From assembly GCF_021654135.1 (NCBI RefSeq), contig NZ_JAKGSD010000004.1:170016-234015 (forward strand): a stretch of 64,000 nt of DNA. Direction: 5' to 3'. Below, piece after piece: positions 32,799 to 42,002 of this stretch. Position numbers and translations under genes: made by a program. The first letter of the stretch is position 1. Each line of letters starts with the position of its first letter. The notes under the pieces were generated by a model that was not told the DNA's origin, ran no database searches, and saw nothing but the letters and a program-made list of their open reading frames with translations. Source of the DNA: Amycolatopsis tucumanensis. Its GTDB lineage: Bacteria > Actinomycetota > Actinomycetes > Mycobacteriales > Pseudonocardiaceae.

Positions 32799-34463
32799 AT
32801 GCTCCCAACGCGGGCAGTTGGGTTGCGCCGCATCGCCCTGATCGGGCTTGCCGGCGCCCTCGCGGTCACGACGGCCGCTTGCGCTTCCGAGCGCGGCTCG
32901 GGCGACAGCGCCAGCGACACCTTCATCTTCGGCGCGGCCGGTGCCCCGAAGAACTTCGATCCGATCTTCAACGACGACGGCGAAAGCTTCCGCCCCGCCC
33001 GCCAGATGTTCGACACCCTGGTCACCTACAAGCCGGGCACCACCGAACTGGAGGGCGGCCTGGCCACGGCGTGGACGCCGAGCAACGGCAACACCACCTG
33101 GACCTTCACGCTGCGGCAGGGCGTCAAGTTCCACGACGGCACCCCGTTCAACGCCGCGGCGGTCTGCTTCAACTTCGACCGCTGGTACAACATGAAGGGC
33201 GCCGCCGCCCAGAGCCAGATGATCTACTACGGCGACGTCTTCGAGGGCTTCGCGCAGAACGAAGGCGACATCAGCGGCGACCCGGTCTACAAGAGCTGCG
33301 AGGCCAAGGACGAGCACACCGCCGTCCTCAACCTCAACAAGGCCAAGGGCGCCTTCCCGGACGCGTTCGGCCTGACCTCGCTGTCCATGTCGAGCCCGGA
33401 CGCGCTGAAGAAGTACGACGCCGACAACGTGACCCAGAGCGGTGAGGCGTTCACCTACCCGGCCTACGCCACGGACCACCCGACGGGCACCGGGCCGTAC
33501 AAGTTCGAGAGCTTCGACAAGGCCAACAACACGATCACCCTGGTCCGCAACGAGGACTACTGGGGCGAGAAGGCCAAGACGGCCAGGCTGATCTTCAAGA
33601 TCATCCCGGACGAGAACGCCCGTAAGCAGGAGCTGGCCGCGGGCACCATCGACGGCTACGACTTCCCGAGCCCGGCGGACTACAACTCGCTCAAGCAGGC
33701 AGGCGACCAGGTCCTGATCCGGCCCGCCTTCAACATCCTGTATCTCGGCATCAACCAGAAGAACAACCCGAAGCTGCAGGACGTGCGGGTCCGCAAGGCG
33801 ATCGAGTTCGCGATCAACAAGGACCAGCTGGTCAAGAACCGGATGCCGTCCGGCGCCTACCCGCAGGACCAGTTCCTGCCGAACAACGTGCCCGGCTACA
33901 CCCCCGCGGTGGAGAAGCACAGCTACAACGCCGACACCGCCCGGCAGTTGCTGGCCGAGGCCGGCGCGAGCGACCTGACGCTGAACTTCTACGTCCCGAC
34001 CGAGGTCACCCGGCCCTACATGCCGAACCCGGTGGACATCGCCGCCGCGATCACCGACGACCTGAAGGCCGTCGGCATCAAGGTCAACGTGGTCCAGGAG
34101 CCGTGGAACGGCGGGTACAAGGACTCCGTGCAGAAGGCGGGCAAGCACGACCTGCACCTGCTCGGCTGGACCGGTGACTACGCCGACCCGGGCAACTTCG
34201 TCGGCACGTTCTTCGGGCGCACCAAGCCGGAGTTCGGCTTCGACAACCCGCAGATCTTCGACGCGCTGTCCAACGCCGACGCCCAGACGACGCCGGAGAC
34301 CAAGAAGTCGGCCTACGAGAGCGCCAGCGTGCTGATCTCGCAGTACGTCCCGGCGGTCCCGATCTCGTCGTCGCCGCCGGGGATCGTGGTGCGGTCCGAT
34401 GTCCAGGGCCTGATCCCGACCCCGCTGACCGACGAGCGCTTCTACACGGTCACCAAGGGCTGA
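32799..34463 (+). CDS. Family 5 ABC transporter substrate-binding lipoprotein (peptide/nickel class)
   Basis: A 554-residue extracytoplasmic solute receptor of the DppA/OppA class. A lipoprotein signal peptide ends in VTTAAC. The mature protein has the family-5 blocks FGAAGAPKNFDP, EGGLATAWTPS, the FTLRQGVKFHDGTPF signature and HPTGTGPYKFESFD. AGGAG precedes the ATG at 32799, which is the only start giving a clean signal peptide. It leads a five-gene importer operon and is followed by a hairpin that probably raises its mRNA level relative to the permeases. The ligand (peptide or other) cannot be deduced. Confidence 0.9.
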   Translation: MLPTRAVGLRRIALIGLAGALAVTTAACASERGSGDSASDTFIFGAAGAPKNFDPIFNDDGESFRPARQMFDTLVTYKPGTTELEGGLATAWTPSNGNTTWTFTLRQGVKFHDGTPFNAAAVCFNFDRWYNMKGAAAQSQMIYYGDVFEGFAQNEGDISGDPVYKSCEAKDEHTAVLNLNKAKGAFPDAFGLTSLSMSSPDALKKYDADNVTQSGEAFTYPAYATDHPTGTGPYKFESFDKANNTITLVRNEDYWGEKAKTARLIFKIIPDENARKQELAAGTIDGYDFPSPADYNSLKQAGDQVLIRPAFNILYLGINQKNNPKLQDVRVRKAIEFAINKDQLVKNRMPSGAYPQDQFLPNNVPGYTPAVEKHSYNADTARQLLAEAGASDLTLNFYVPTEVTRPYMPNPVDIAAAITDDLKAVGIKVNVVQEPWNGGYKDSVQKAGKHDLHLLGWTGDYADPGNFVGTFFGRTKPEFGFDNPQIFDALSNADAQTTPETKKSAYESASVLISQYVPAVPISSSPPGIVVRSDVQGLIPTPLTDERFYTVTKG

Positions 34464-34470
34464 GTTCCGC

Positions 34471-34516
34471 CACCGAGGGCGGGGAAGCGCGCCCGGCGCG
34501 CTTTCCCGCTTCGGTG
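34471..34516 (+). terminator. Intercistronic hairpin after the substrate-binding gene
   Basis: CGGGGAAGCGCGCC pairs with GGCGCGCTTTCCCG (one G-U), with outer CACCGA/TCGGTG arms, spanning 34471-34516 between the receptor and permease genes. Such hairpins usually stabilise the receptor mRNA or partly terminate transcription, giving excess binding protein. Confidence 0.55.
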
Positions 34517-34535
34517 CGGTCTCCGAGGCACTCAC

Positions 34536-35540
34536 ATGCTCCGATTCCTCACGCGTCGGCTGCTGCAAGCGATCCCGACGCTCCTCGTGCTCTCCATCCT
34601 GGTCTTCGCCTGGCTCCGCCTGCTGCCCGGTGGCCCCGCCACCGCGCTGCTCGGCGACAAGGCGACGCCGGAGAAGATCGCGTCCCTGAACAGCGTGCTC
34701 GGACTGGATCAACCGATCTTCGTCCAGTACTTCAAGTTCCTCGGCCGCGTCGTCACCGGTGACTTCGGCTCGTCCCTGATCAGCGGCGACACCGTGCTCG
34801 CCGAGATCGGGCGCGCCTTCCCCGCCACCATCGAACTCGCGCTCGCGGCGCTGGTCCTCGCGGTCGGTTTCGGCATCCCGATGGGATACCTCGCCGCCCG
34901 CTACCGGGGCCGGTTCCTGGACAACGCCACCGTGCTGACCACCCTGGTCGGCGTCGCGGTGCCGGTGTTCTTCTTCGGCGTGCTGCTCAAGTACGTGTTC
35001 GCGCAAAAGCTGGGCATCCTGCCGCCGTCGGGGCGCCAGGACGTGACCATCGACGCCACGCACATCACCGGCTTCTTCACCCTGGACGGCCTGCTCACCG
35101 GTGAGCTGGACGCGACGTGGGACGCGATCAAGCACCTGATCCTGCCCTCGATCGCGCTGGCCAGCATCCCGTTCGCGGTGATCGTGCGGATCACCCGCGC
35201 CTCGGTGCTGGACGTGCAGCAGGAGGACTTCGTGCGCACCGCGGAGTCCAAGGGCCTGACCACGACGACGATCCGCCAGCGGCACGTGCTGCGCAACGCG
35301 CTGCTGCCGGTGTCGACGACGATCGGCCTGCAGACCGGTCTGCTGCTCGCCGGGGCCGTGCTCACCGAGAAGGTGTTCAACTGGAACGGGCTCGGATCCC
35401 TGCTGGCGCAGGGGATCGAGCGCCGTGACTACCCGCGGCTGCAAGCGTTGCTGCTGCTGGCCGCGCTGGTGTACGTCGTCGTCAACATCCTGGTGGACAT
35501 CTCCTACGCCATCATCGATCCGAGGGTGCGGGTGCGATGA
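34536..35540 (+). CDS. ABC transporter permease (DppB-like)
   Basis: A 334-residue inner-membrane permease of the DppB/OppB class. The N-terminal FLTRRLLQAIPTLLVLSILVF helix, the MGYLAARYRG segment and the EAA loop (EDFVRTAESKGLTTTTIRQRHVLRNALLP) that docks on the ATPases are present. About six membrane helices are seen. The ATG at 34536 follows GAGG. Its stop overlaps the next start (ATGA), so it is coupled to the second permease. Confidence 0.92.
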   Translation: MLRFLTRRLLQAIPTLLVLSILVFAWLRLLPGGPATALLGDKATPEKIASLNSVLGLDQPIFVQYFKFLGRVVTGDFGSSLISGDTVLAEIGRAFPATIELALAALVLAVGFGIPMGYLAARYRGRFLDNATVLTTLVGVAVPVFFFGVLLKYVFAQKLGILPPSGRQDVTIDATHITGFFTLDGLLTGELDATWDAIKHLILPSIALASIPFAVIVRITRASVLDVQQEDFVRTAESKGLTTTTIRQRHVLRNALLPVSTTIGLQTGLLLAGAVLTEKVFNWNGLGSLLAQGIERRDYPRLQALLLLAALVYVVVNILVDISYAIIDPRVRVR

Positions 35541-36463
35541 CCTCCATGTTGCGGCGCAAGGCCGAACGCATCGACGACCTGGCGGAGGCCGGTGGCACCA
35601 GCCTCGCCGCGGACGCGGTCCGGCGGATGCTGCGGAACCCGGTGGCGATCACCGGCGCGGTCATCACGGTCCTGTTCGTGCTGCTGGCGATCCTGGCCCC
35701 GTTCCTGGCGCCGAAGAACCCCTACATCCCCTACGACGAGCTGCGCGTGAACCTGCGGCCGGACTTCATCCCCGGCCCGATGGACGGGTTCGTGCTCGGC
35801 AGCGACCACCGCGGGTACGACTTCTTCTCCCGCCTGCTGGTCGGCGCGCAGCAGACGCTGATCGTCGGTGTCGTCGCCACCCTGATCGGGCTGGCGGTCG
35901 GCATGGTCATCGGCGGTCTGGCCGGCGCGCTGGGCGGCTGGGTGGACACGCTGCTGATGCGGTTCACCGACATCCTGCTCGCGATTCCCTCGCTGCTGCT
36001 GGCGATCTCGGTGGCCGCGCTGTTCTCGCAAGGGACACAGTGGACGGTCATCATCGCGGTCGCGGTGGTGAGCGTGCCGATCTTCGCCCGGCTGCTGCGC
36101 GGCGCGATGCTCTCGCAGAGATCGAGCGACCACGTGCTGGCGGCGACCGCGCTGGGCGTGCGGCGCAGCACGATCGTGTTCCGGCACATGCTGCCGAACT
36201 CGCTCGGGCCGGTGGTCGTGCAGGCGACGCTGACGCTGGCGACGTCGATCATCGACGTTGCGGCGCTGTCGTTCCTCGGCCTCGGCGACAACGATCCCAG
36301 CCGCGCCGAGTGGGGGCTGATGCTGGCACAGGCCCAGACCCTGCTGGACGTCAAGCCGAGCCTGGCGTTCTACCCGGCCATCGCGATCGTCGTGGTGGCG
36401 CTGGGGTTCACGCTGCTCGGCGAGTCGCTGCGCGAGGCGCTCGACCCGAAGAACAGGCGGTAG
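35537..36463 (+). CDS. ABC transporter permease (DppC-like)
   Basis: A 308-residue second permease of the importer. A cytoplasmic N-terminal stretch of about 35 residues is followed by the first helix (AITGAVITVLFVLLAILAP), an outer loop with the LGSDHRGYDFFSRLLVGAQ block typical of DppC, and the EAA loop (LAATALGVRRSTIVFRHMLPNSLGP). It overlaps dppB-like by four bases and is followed by the first ATPase after four bases. It should form the heterodimeric channel with the previous protein. Confidence 0.92.
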   Translation: MTSMLRRKAERIDDLAEAGGTSLAADAVRRMLRNPVAITGAVITVLFVLLAILAPFLAPKNPYIPYDELRVNLRPDFIPGPMDGFVLGSDHRGYDFFSRLLVGAQQTLIVGVVATLIGLAVGMVIGGLAGALGGWVDTLLMRFTDILLAIPSLLLAISVAALFSQGTQWTVIIAVAVVSVPIFARLLRGAMLSQRSSDHVLAATALGVRRSTIVFRHMLPNSLGPVVVQATLTLATSIIDVAALSFLGLGDNDPSRAEWGLMLAQAQTLLDVKPSLAFYPAIAIVVVALGFTLLGESLREALDPKNRR

Positions 36464-36467
36464 CGCG

Positions 36468-37463
36468 TTGAGTCTCCTGCAAGTACGCGACCTGTCGGTC
36501 GTCTTCTCCCGCAAGGGAACCCGCCCGTTCACCGCGGTGGACGGGGTCAGTTTCGACGTCGAGCCGGGCCGCACGGTCGGCCTGGTCGGCGAGTCCGGCA
36601 GCGGCAAGTCGGTGACCGCGCTCGCGATCATGGGTCTGCTGCCCAAGCGCGGCGCGAAGGTCACCGGCCAGGTGATGTTCGAGGACACCGACTTGCTGCG
36701 GCTGTCCGACAAGCAGCTGCGCGACCGGCGCGGCCGCGACCTGGGCATGGTGTTCCAGGACCCGCTGTCGTCGCTGAACCCGGTGATCCCGATCGGCCTG
36801 CAGATCACCGAGGTGCTGGAACGGCACCGGAAGATGGACCGCAAGCAGGCGACGGTCGAGGCGGCGGACCTGCTCGACCGCGTCGGCATCCCGGACCCGA
36901 ACCGGCGGTTGTCGGAGTACCCGCACCAGCTCTCCGGCGGCATGCGGCAGCGCGCGCTCATCGCGATCGCGCTGGCCTGCCGTCCGCGGCTGCTGATCGC
37001 GGACGAGCCGACCACCGCGCTGGACGTGACGATCCAGGCGCAGATCCTGGCGCTGCTGTCCGAGCTGGTGCGCGACACCGGCACCGCGCTGATCATGATC
37101 ACGCACGACCTGGGCGTGGTCGCCGGGCTGTGCGACGAGGTCAACGTCATGTACGGCGGCCGGGTGGTCGAGCGGGCGGAGCGGCACGCGTTGTTCGCCT
37201 CCGCCCGGCACCCGTACACGCACGGGCTGCTGGCCTCGATCCCGCGGCTGGACGCGCCGCGCGGGGAGAAGCTGGTGCCGATCAAGGGGTCGGTCGCCGA
37301 CAACATCCCCTGGTCGCAGGGGTGCGCGTTCGCGCCCCGATGCCCGAACGCGCTGGACCTGTGCCGGGAGGTCACGCCCGAACTCGAACCCGATTCGAAC
37401 GGCATGCTGCGGTGCCACAATCCGGTGGGCCGTCCGGTCGCGGCAGGCGAGGGGGTGCGCTGA
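36468..37463 (+). CDS. ABC transporter ATPase (DppD-like)
   Basis: A 331-residue ATPase with a Walker [13 protein letters not shown]-loop [12 protein letters not shown], signature [12 protein letters not shown], Walker [13 protein letters not shown] and H-loop ITHDLG. The C-terminal oligopeptide/dipeptide extension has a Cys-rich segment ([15 protein letters not shown]) that in relatives binds an Fe-S cluster. The TTG start at 36468 fits the family. It pairs with the next ATPase to power the importer; the stop and next start overlap (TGATG). Confidence 0.93.
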   Translation: MSLLQVRDLSVVFSRKGTRPFTAVDGVSFDVEPGRTVGLVGESGSGKSVTALAIMGLLPKRGAKVTGQVMFEDTDLLRLSDKQLRDRRGRDLGMVFQDPLSSLNPVIPIGLQITEVLERHRKMDRKQATVEAADLLDRVGIPDPNRRLSEYPHQLSGGMRQRALIAIALACRPRLLIADEPTTALDVTIQAQILALLSELVRDTGTALIMITHDLGVVAGLCDEVNVMYGGRVVERAERHALFASARHPYTHGLLASIPRLDAPRGEKLVPIKGSVADNIPWSQGCAFAPRCPNALDLCREVTPELEPDSNGMLRCHNPVGRPVAAGEGVR

Positions 37464-38563
37464 TGTCGGAACCGCTGGTGCGCGTGGAAGGCCTGCAGGT
37501 GCACTTCCCGATCAAGCGCGGGCTCGTGCTGGACCGCACGGTCGGACACGTCTACGCGGTGGACGGGGTCGACCTGGAGATCCAGCGCGGCGAGACGTAC
37601 GGCCTGGTCGGCGAGTCCGGCTGCGGCAAGACGACGCTGGGCCGCAGCCTGCTGCGGCTGGTGGAGCCGACCGGTGGCCGCGCGGTGTTCGACGGCACCG
37701 ACCTGTCGACGCTCAAGGGCGAGTCGCTGCGGAAGATGCGGCGGCGGATGCAGATGGTGTTCCAGGACCCGCTGTCCAGCCTCGACCCGCGGCAGTCGGT
37801 GGAGTCGATCCTCATCGAGGGCATGCGGGCGCACGGCCTGGACAAGGACCGGGACAGCACGCGCAAGCGCTTGCGTGAACTGCTGAACGCCGTCGGTCTC
37901 CCGGAGAGCTCGCTGCGGAAGTACCCGCACGAGTTCTCCGGCGGGCAGCGCCAGCGCATCGGCATCGCGCGGGCGCTGGCCGTCGAGCCGGACCTGATCG
38001 TCGCCGACGAGCCGGTGTCCGCGCTGGACGTGTCCGTGCAGGCGCAGGTGATCAACCTGCTCGAGGAGCTGCAGGACTCGCTGGGCCTGACCTACCTGGT
38101 GATCGCCCACGACCTGGCGGTCGTCCGGCACATCTCCGACCGCATCGGCGTGATGTACCTCGGCTCGCTGGTCGAGGAGACCGACTCGGAGTCGCTCTAC
38201 GCCGAGCCGCTGCACCCGTACACGCGGGCGCTGCTGTCGGCGATCCCGGTGCCGGACCCGGTGGTCGAGGACAGCCGCGAGCAGATCCTGCTCGCCGGCG
38301 ACCTGCCCTCGCCCGCCAATCCGCCGTCGGGCTGCCGGTTCCACACCCGGTGCCCGTGGCGGCAGGAGACCAAGTGCGACACCGAGCGGCCCGCGCTGCG
38401 GGAGCTCGCCGCCGGGCACCGGGTCGCCTGCCACTGGGCGGAGGACATCCAGGCCGGCCGGATCACGCCGCACGAGGTGAAACCGGAATTGGTGACCGCG
38501 CAGTTGTCACCCGATGCGGGAATTCCGCAGGCCGCTTCGGTGGCCGAAATGCTGGAGCCCTGA
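37463..38563 (+). CDS. ABC transporter ATPase (DppF-like)
   Basis: A 366-residue second ATPase: Walker [13 protein letters not shown]-loop [12 protein letters not shown], signature [12 protein letters not shown], Walker [13 protein letters not shown] and H-loop IAHDLAV. The C-terminal extension has the [16 protein letters not shown] cluster-like motif and runs about 40 residues beyond the usual end. The ATG at 37463 overlaps the previous stop by one base. Last gene of the importer operon; the DedA gene follows after 51 bases. Confidence 0.93.
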   Translation: MSEPLVRVEGLQVHFPIKRGLVLDRTVGHVYAVDGVDLEIQRGETYGLVGESGCGKTTLGRSLLRLVEPTGGRAVFDGTDLSTLKGESLRKMRRRMQMVFQDPLSSLDPRQSVESILIEGMRAHGLDKDRDSTRKRLRELLNAVGLPESSLRKYPHEFSGGQRQRIGIARALAVEPDLIVADEPVSALDVSVQAQVINLLEELQDSLGLTYLVIAHDLAVVRHISDRIGVMYLGSLVEETDSESLYAEPLHPYTRALLSAIPVPDPVVEDSREQILLAGDLPSPANPPSGCRFHTRCPWRQETKCDTERPALRELAAGHRVACHWAEDIQAGRITPHEVKPELVTAQLSPDAGIPQAASVAEMLEP

Positions 38564-38614
38564 CGCGGGTACCCTGACGGAGAATTCGCCGGGGTATCCG
38601 AAGGGGCTTTCACC

Positions 38615-39256
38615 GTGCACATCGACGCGTGGCTGGAGACCATCCCGCCGCTCCTGGTCTACCTCACGGTCGGCGTGGTGATCGGCGCGGAGAGCCTCGG
38701 GATCCCGTTGCCGGGAGAGATCGTGCTGGTCAGCGCGGCTCTCCTGGCATCGCACCACGACGGGCTGAACCCCTGGCTGATCGGCGCCGTCGCCGCGGGC
38801 GGCGCCATCGCCGGGGACAGCATCGGTTACCTGATCGGGCGGAAGGGCGGGCGGCGCCTGTTCGACTGGGCCGGGCGGAAATTCCCCAAGCATTTCGGGC
38901 CGGCGCATGTCGCGGCCGCCGAGCGAATGTTCCGGAAACGCGGGGTTTGGGCGGTTTTCTTCGGCCGCTTTGTCGCGATTCTGCGCATTCTGTGCGGCCC
39001 GCTCGCCGGGTCGCTGCACATGCACTACCCGCGGTTCCTGTTCGCCAACGCGCTCGGCGGCATCGTCTGGGCGGGCGGCACGACGGCGCTGGTGTACTCG
39101 CTCGGCGTGGTCGCGGAGAAGTGGCTGTCCCGGTTCTCCTACGTCGCGCTGGCGGTCGCCGTCGTGGTGGGCGTGGTGGTCAGCCTCGTCGTCAAGAAGC
39201 GGATGGGCCGCCGTCACGAGGAGACGAGTTCGGGCAGCGTGCCCGCCGAGCGCTGA
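38615..39256 (+). CDS. DedA-family membrane protein
   Basis: A 213-residue DedA/VTT protein with about five hydrophobic segments. Family motifs are present: SLGIPLPGEIVL re-entrant loop, GDSIGYLIGRKGGRRL and the GRFVAILRILCGPLAG segment (R-x3-R type). DedA proteins act as proton-dependent lipid-carrier flippases or recyclers, including undecaprenyl-phosphate or phosphatidylethanolamine transport. The exact role here is inferred. GTG start at 38615. The end overlaps the convergent EamA gene by 43 bases. Confidence 0.87.
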   Translation: MHIDAWLETIPPLLVYLTVGVVIGAESLGIPLPGEIVLVSAALLASHHDGLNPWLIGAVAAGGAIAGDSIGYLIGRKGGRRLFDWAGRKFPKHFGPAHVAAAERMFRKRGVWAVFFGRFVAILRILCGPLAGSLHMHYPRFLFANALGGIVWAGGTTALVYSLGVVAEKWLSRFSYVALAVAVVVGVVVSLVVKKRMGRRHEETSSGSVPAER

Positions 39257-40119
39257 CGCCTCGGCAGCGAGCCGTACAGCACCCCGGCCACCACGACCAG
39301 GCCGGCCAGCACCTCGACCAGCGCCGGGGTCTCGCCGAGCACGAAGAACGCCGCGGACATCCCGACCACCGGCACGAGCAACGAGAACGGCGCGACCACG
39401 TTGGCCGGGTTGCGGCGCATCAGCACGGTCCAGATGCTCGACCCGAGGACCGTGCCGATCAGCACGACGTAGGCGAACCCGGCCAGGCCGAGCAGGCCTT
39501 CGCCGGTGCCCAGCGTGACCAGCGACTGCCACTGCACGGCCGGGCCTTCGAAGATCGTGGACAACGCGAACATCGGGATCGGCGGGACCACCGACATCCA
39601 CAGCGTGAAGTGGATCGGGTTGTCCGGCCTGGCCTGACGCGAGCAGAGGTTGCCCGCGGCCCAGCACAGCGCGCCGAGCAGGGTGAGCAAGACCGGCAGC
39701 AGCACGGCGTTCTCCGCGCGGTGCCAGGCGATCACGCCCATCCCGGCCACCGCGGCCAGTATCCCGGTCAGCTGCCGCGCGGACAGCGGTTCACGCAGGA
39801 AGATCCCGCCGAGCAGGACCGTGAACGGCGCGGACGCCTGCAGCACCAGCGACGCGAGGCCGGTCGGCATGCCGTGGGTCAGCGCGAGGAACAGGAACGC
39901 GAACTGGCCGGTGCCGAATCCGAGCCCGAACCCGATCAGCCAGCGCAGCTTCACCTTCGGGCGTGGGATGAACAGGATCGTCGGGACCGCGATCACGGCG
40001 AAGCGCAGCGCCGCCGCGAACAGCGGCGGGAAGTGCTCGAGCATCGGGTGCATCGCGATGAAGTTGAGGCCCCACAGGACGACGACGAACAGGGCGAGGA
40101 AGCGGTCGCGGGTCGGCAC
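39214..40119 (-). CDS. EamA-family drug/metabolite transporter
   Basis: A 301-residue ten-helix DMT exporter with two EamA repeats (residues about 5-135 and 145-285), starting PTRDRFLALFVVVLWGLNFIAM. The second half has GSSIWTVLMRRNPANVVAPFSLLVPV, the usual conserved block. I chose the GTG at 40119. An ATG at 40170 would place 17 non-conserved residues across the operator palindrome. It is divergent from a LysR regulator, which very probably controls it. Exported compound unknown (amino acids or drugs are typical). Confidence 0.87.
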   Translation of the reverse strand: MPTRDRFLALFVVVLWGLNFIAMHPMLEHFPPLFAAALRFAVIAVPTILFIPRPKVKLRWLIGFGLGFGTGQFAFLFLALTHGMPTGLASLVLQASAPFTVLLGGIFLREPLSARQLTGILAAVAGMGVIAWHRAENAVLLPVLLTLLGALCWAAGNLCSRQARPDNPIHFTLWMSVVPPIPMFALSTIFEGPAVQWQSLVTLGTGEGLLGLAGFAYVVLIGTVLGSSIWTVLMRRNPANVVAPFSLLVPVVGMSAAFFVLGETPALVEVLAGLVVVAGVLYGSLPRRQRSAGTLPELVSS

Positions 40120-40149
40120 TCCTTTAGCGTGCCTGCCGCAACTATGAAG

Positions 40150-40165
40150 AACAATCGAGATTGTT
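40150..40165. promoter_or_regulatory. LysR-type operator palindrome
   Basis: AACAATC-GA-GATTGTT (40150-40165) has perfect 7-bp arms and sits between the divergent EamA and LysR genes. It contains a T-N11-A spacing typical of LysR sites. A TACTGT -10-like element for lysR follows at 40172-40177. Confidence 0.65.
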
Positions 40166-40190
40166 TGCATCTACTGTGTAGCGTTGCTTC

Positions 40191-41102
40191 ATGGACGTCG
40201 GTCGGTTGCGGGTGCTGCGTGAGTTCGCGGACCGCGGGAGCGTGACGGCGGCGGCGAAAGCGCTGCACTGCACGCCGTCGGCGGTGTCGCAGCAGCTCCG
40301 GGCGTTGCAGGCGGAGGTCGGGCTGGTGCTGACCGAACCGGCGGGGCGGGGGTTGCGGCTCACCGACGCCGGGCGGGCGCTGGTGGTGCGGGCGGACGAG
40401 GTGATCGCCGCGGTGGACCGGGCCGAGGCCGAGCTGGACGTGTTCCGCAGCCTGCCGCGCGGGCGGGTGCGGGTGGCGATCTTCCCGTCCGCGGCGCTGA
40501 TGCTGCTGCCCGGGCTGCTGCACCGGTTCGCCGAGGTCGAGGGCCTGGAGGTCGAGGTGCGCGACGTCGACATGACGCCGGCGGAGGTGCCCGGGCTGGT
40601 CGCCGACTTCGACATCGTGGTCACCCACCGGGACGAGCACGCCGAGCCGTTCCCGCCGGACCGGCTCGACGTGGTGCCGCTGCTGCGCGAGCCGCTGGAC
40701 GTCGCGCTGCCGCTGGGCCACCGCCTCGCGCGCCGCCGCCGGGTCGACCTCACCGAGCTGGCCGGGGAGCAGTGGATCTCGGTGGACGTCGGCTTCCCGG
40801 TCGACGACGTGCTGCGCTCGCTGGCGGTGCGGACCGGTGTGCGGCCGCAGATCAAGCAGCGGATCAACGACTTCCGGATCATCGAGGCGCTGGTCGCCGC
40901 CGGGCACGGCATCGCGTTGCTGCCGCGGTACACGCTGGCCGGCACGTGGTCGCGCCGCATCGTGCGGCGCCCGCTGGCAGGCATCCGCGCGGCGAGGCTC
41001 ATCGAAGCCGTCCTGCGCACCGGGGCCGGCACCAGACCGCCGGTGGCCACCGTGCTGGAGCTGCTGCACGCCGAAGCCGCCGCGGTGACGAAGCAGCCCT
41101 AG
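40191..41102 (+). CDS. LysR-family transcriptional regulator
   Basis: A 303-residue LysR regulator. The winged helix lies at residues about 2-60 (LRVLREFADRGSVTAAAKALHCTPSAVSQQLRAL). The effector-binding domain covers about 90-290 with RVRVAIFPSAALMLLP and AAGHGIALLPRYTL blocks. It faces the EamA exporter across a 16-bp palindrome, a classic regulator-exporter pair. The ATG is close to a TACTGT -10-like element, suggesting a very short leader. Its 3' end (GACGAAGCAGCCCTAG) is copied twice in the spacer that follows. Confidence 0.9.
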   Translation: MDVGRLRVLREFADRGSVTAAAKALHCTPSAVSQQLRALQAEVGLVLTEPAGRGLRLTDAGRALVVRADEVIAAVDRAEAELDVFRSLPRGRVRVAIFPSAALMLLPGLLHRFAEVEGLEVEVRDVDMTPAEVPGLVADFDIVVTHRDEHAEPFPPDRLDVVPLLREPLDVALPLGHRLARRRRVDLTELAGEQWISVDVGFPVDDVLRSLAVRTGVRPQIKQRINDFRIIEALVAAGHGIALLPRYTLAGTWSRRIVRRPLAGIRAARLIEAVLRTGAGTRPPVATVLELLHAEAAAVTKQP

Positions 41103-41368
41103 GAGTGCCACCGGGTCACCCATTGGCGGCGGCGATCGTGGTGGAACCTGCTGCAAGCTGGGCCCCGCGGTGACCAAGCAGCCCCAGCCCGGCGCGGTGG
41201 CGCAGATCGGCTGGGAGTGCTGCCGGGTCACGCACTTGGCGGCGGCGTCGGCGACCGTGGTGGACCCGCTGCACGGCGGGGCCGCCCGGTGACGAAGCAG
41301 CCCTAGCCCGGCGCGACGGCGCCGATCGCGGCCAGGGGCCCCGCCCGGCCCCCCATGGTGCGGGTGGC
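41103..41368. repeat. Chimeric decayed repeats of the two flanking genes' sequences
   Basis: The 266-base gap contains copies of the lysR 3' end (GGTGACSAAGCAGCCCYAG at about 41169-41187 and 41288-41306). These alternate with copies of parts of the convergent downstream gene: GGGTCAC-CACTTGGCGGCG-like segments at about 41113 and 41225 (original near 41560) and CCGGCGCGACGGCGCCGA-like segments near 41190 and 41309 (original at that gene's 3' end, about 41372). No open gene is seen. Confidence 0.6.
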
Positions 41369-41938
41369 TCACGCCGGCGCGACGGCGCCGACCGGCTCGT
41401 AGAAGACCCCGTCCGGCGAGGCGGAGGCGGCCCACTCCTCGACGACCACGACCTCACCTTCCCCGGCACCGGCAGCGACGCGAACCAGCCCCGGTTCGGT
41501 CCGGAGGCGTGCGAGTTCCCGCTCGGCCAGCGCGCGGACGTCCGTGCCCGGCAGCCGTCGGGTCACCCACTTGGCGGCGGGTGCGTCGGCGATCGTGACC
41601 GCGCCGATCACCTCCGTCAGCGCCCGGTCCCGCTCGATGCCGGGCACCTTGTCGTCGACCGAGGCCCTCGGGCTCGCAGCCACGTGCCGAACGTAGTGCT
41701 CCCGTGCGGCGGCGCTGGTCCACAGGGACTGGAGGAACACCAGCGGCTCCGACGGCGACCGCAGCACGGAGAACCGGAGCAGGCCGTCCGCGCGGGGCAT
41801 CGCCGCCAGCGCCGCGCGCGCGGCTTCGTCGGCGGCCGCCGCGCTCGGCAGCCGCCACCAGCTGTCGATGCGGGCCGCGGCGTCCTCGTGGTGAGTGGCG
41901 ACCGGCGCCGGCCGCATCGCTGTCAAGTGATCTGCCAT
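41369..41938 (-). CDS. Antibiotic-biosynthesis-monooxygenase-like (dimeric alpha/beta barrel) protein
   Basis: A 189-residue protein. Residues about 20-100 (RIDSWWRLPSAAAADEAARAAL...FLQSLWTSAAAREHYVRHV) resemble the ABM/dimeric alpha-beta barrel fold, with a Trp-containing 'effect of the response' strand. A second, weaker repeat occupies about 110-185 (VVVVEEWAASASPDG). The ATG at 41938 has GGTGGGG upstream. It is divergent from a MerR regulator with an inverted repeat between. Assignment to the fold is tentative and no function is proposed beyond possible redox or detoxification chemistry. Confidence 0.6.
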   Translation of the reverse strand: MADHLTAMRPAPVATHHEDAAARIDSWWRLPSAAAADEAARAALAAMPRADGLLRFSVLRSPSEPLVFLQSLWTSAAAREHYVRHVAASPRASVDDKVPGIERDRALTEVIGAVTIADAPAAKWVTRRLPGTDVRALAERELARLRTEPGLVRVAAGAGEGEVVVVEEWAASASPDGVFYEPVGAVAPA

Positions 41939-41954
41939 GACCCCACCCTGCGAG

Positions 41955-41970
41955 TTCAACCACTGTTGAA
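41955..41970. promoter_or_regulatory. MerR-type operator
   Basis: TTCAAC-CACT-GTTGAA (41955-41970), perfect 6-bp arms with a 4-bp centre, lies in the gap between the divergent ABM-like gene and the MerR gene. This is the usual position and symmetry of a MerR-family site inside a promoter spacer. Confidence 0.6.
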
Positions 41971-42002
41971 GGCAAGCCCACCGTCGCGGCAGAGTGGGTG
42001 AC

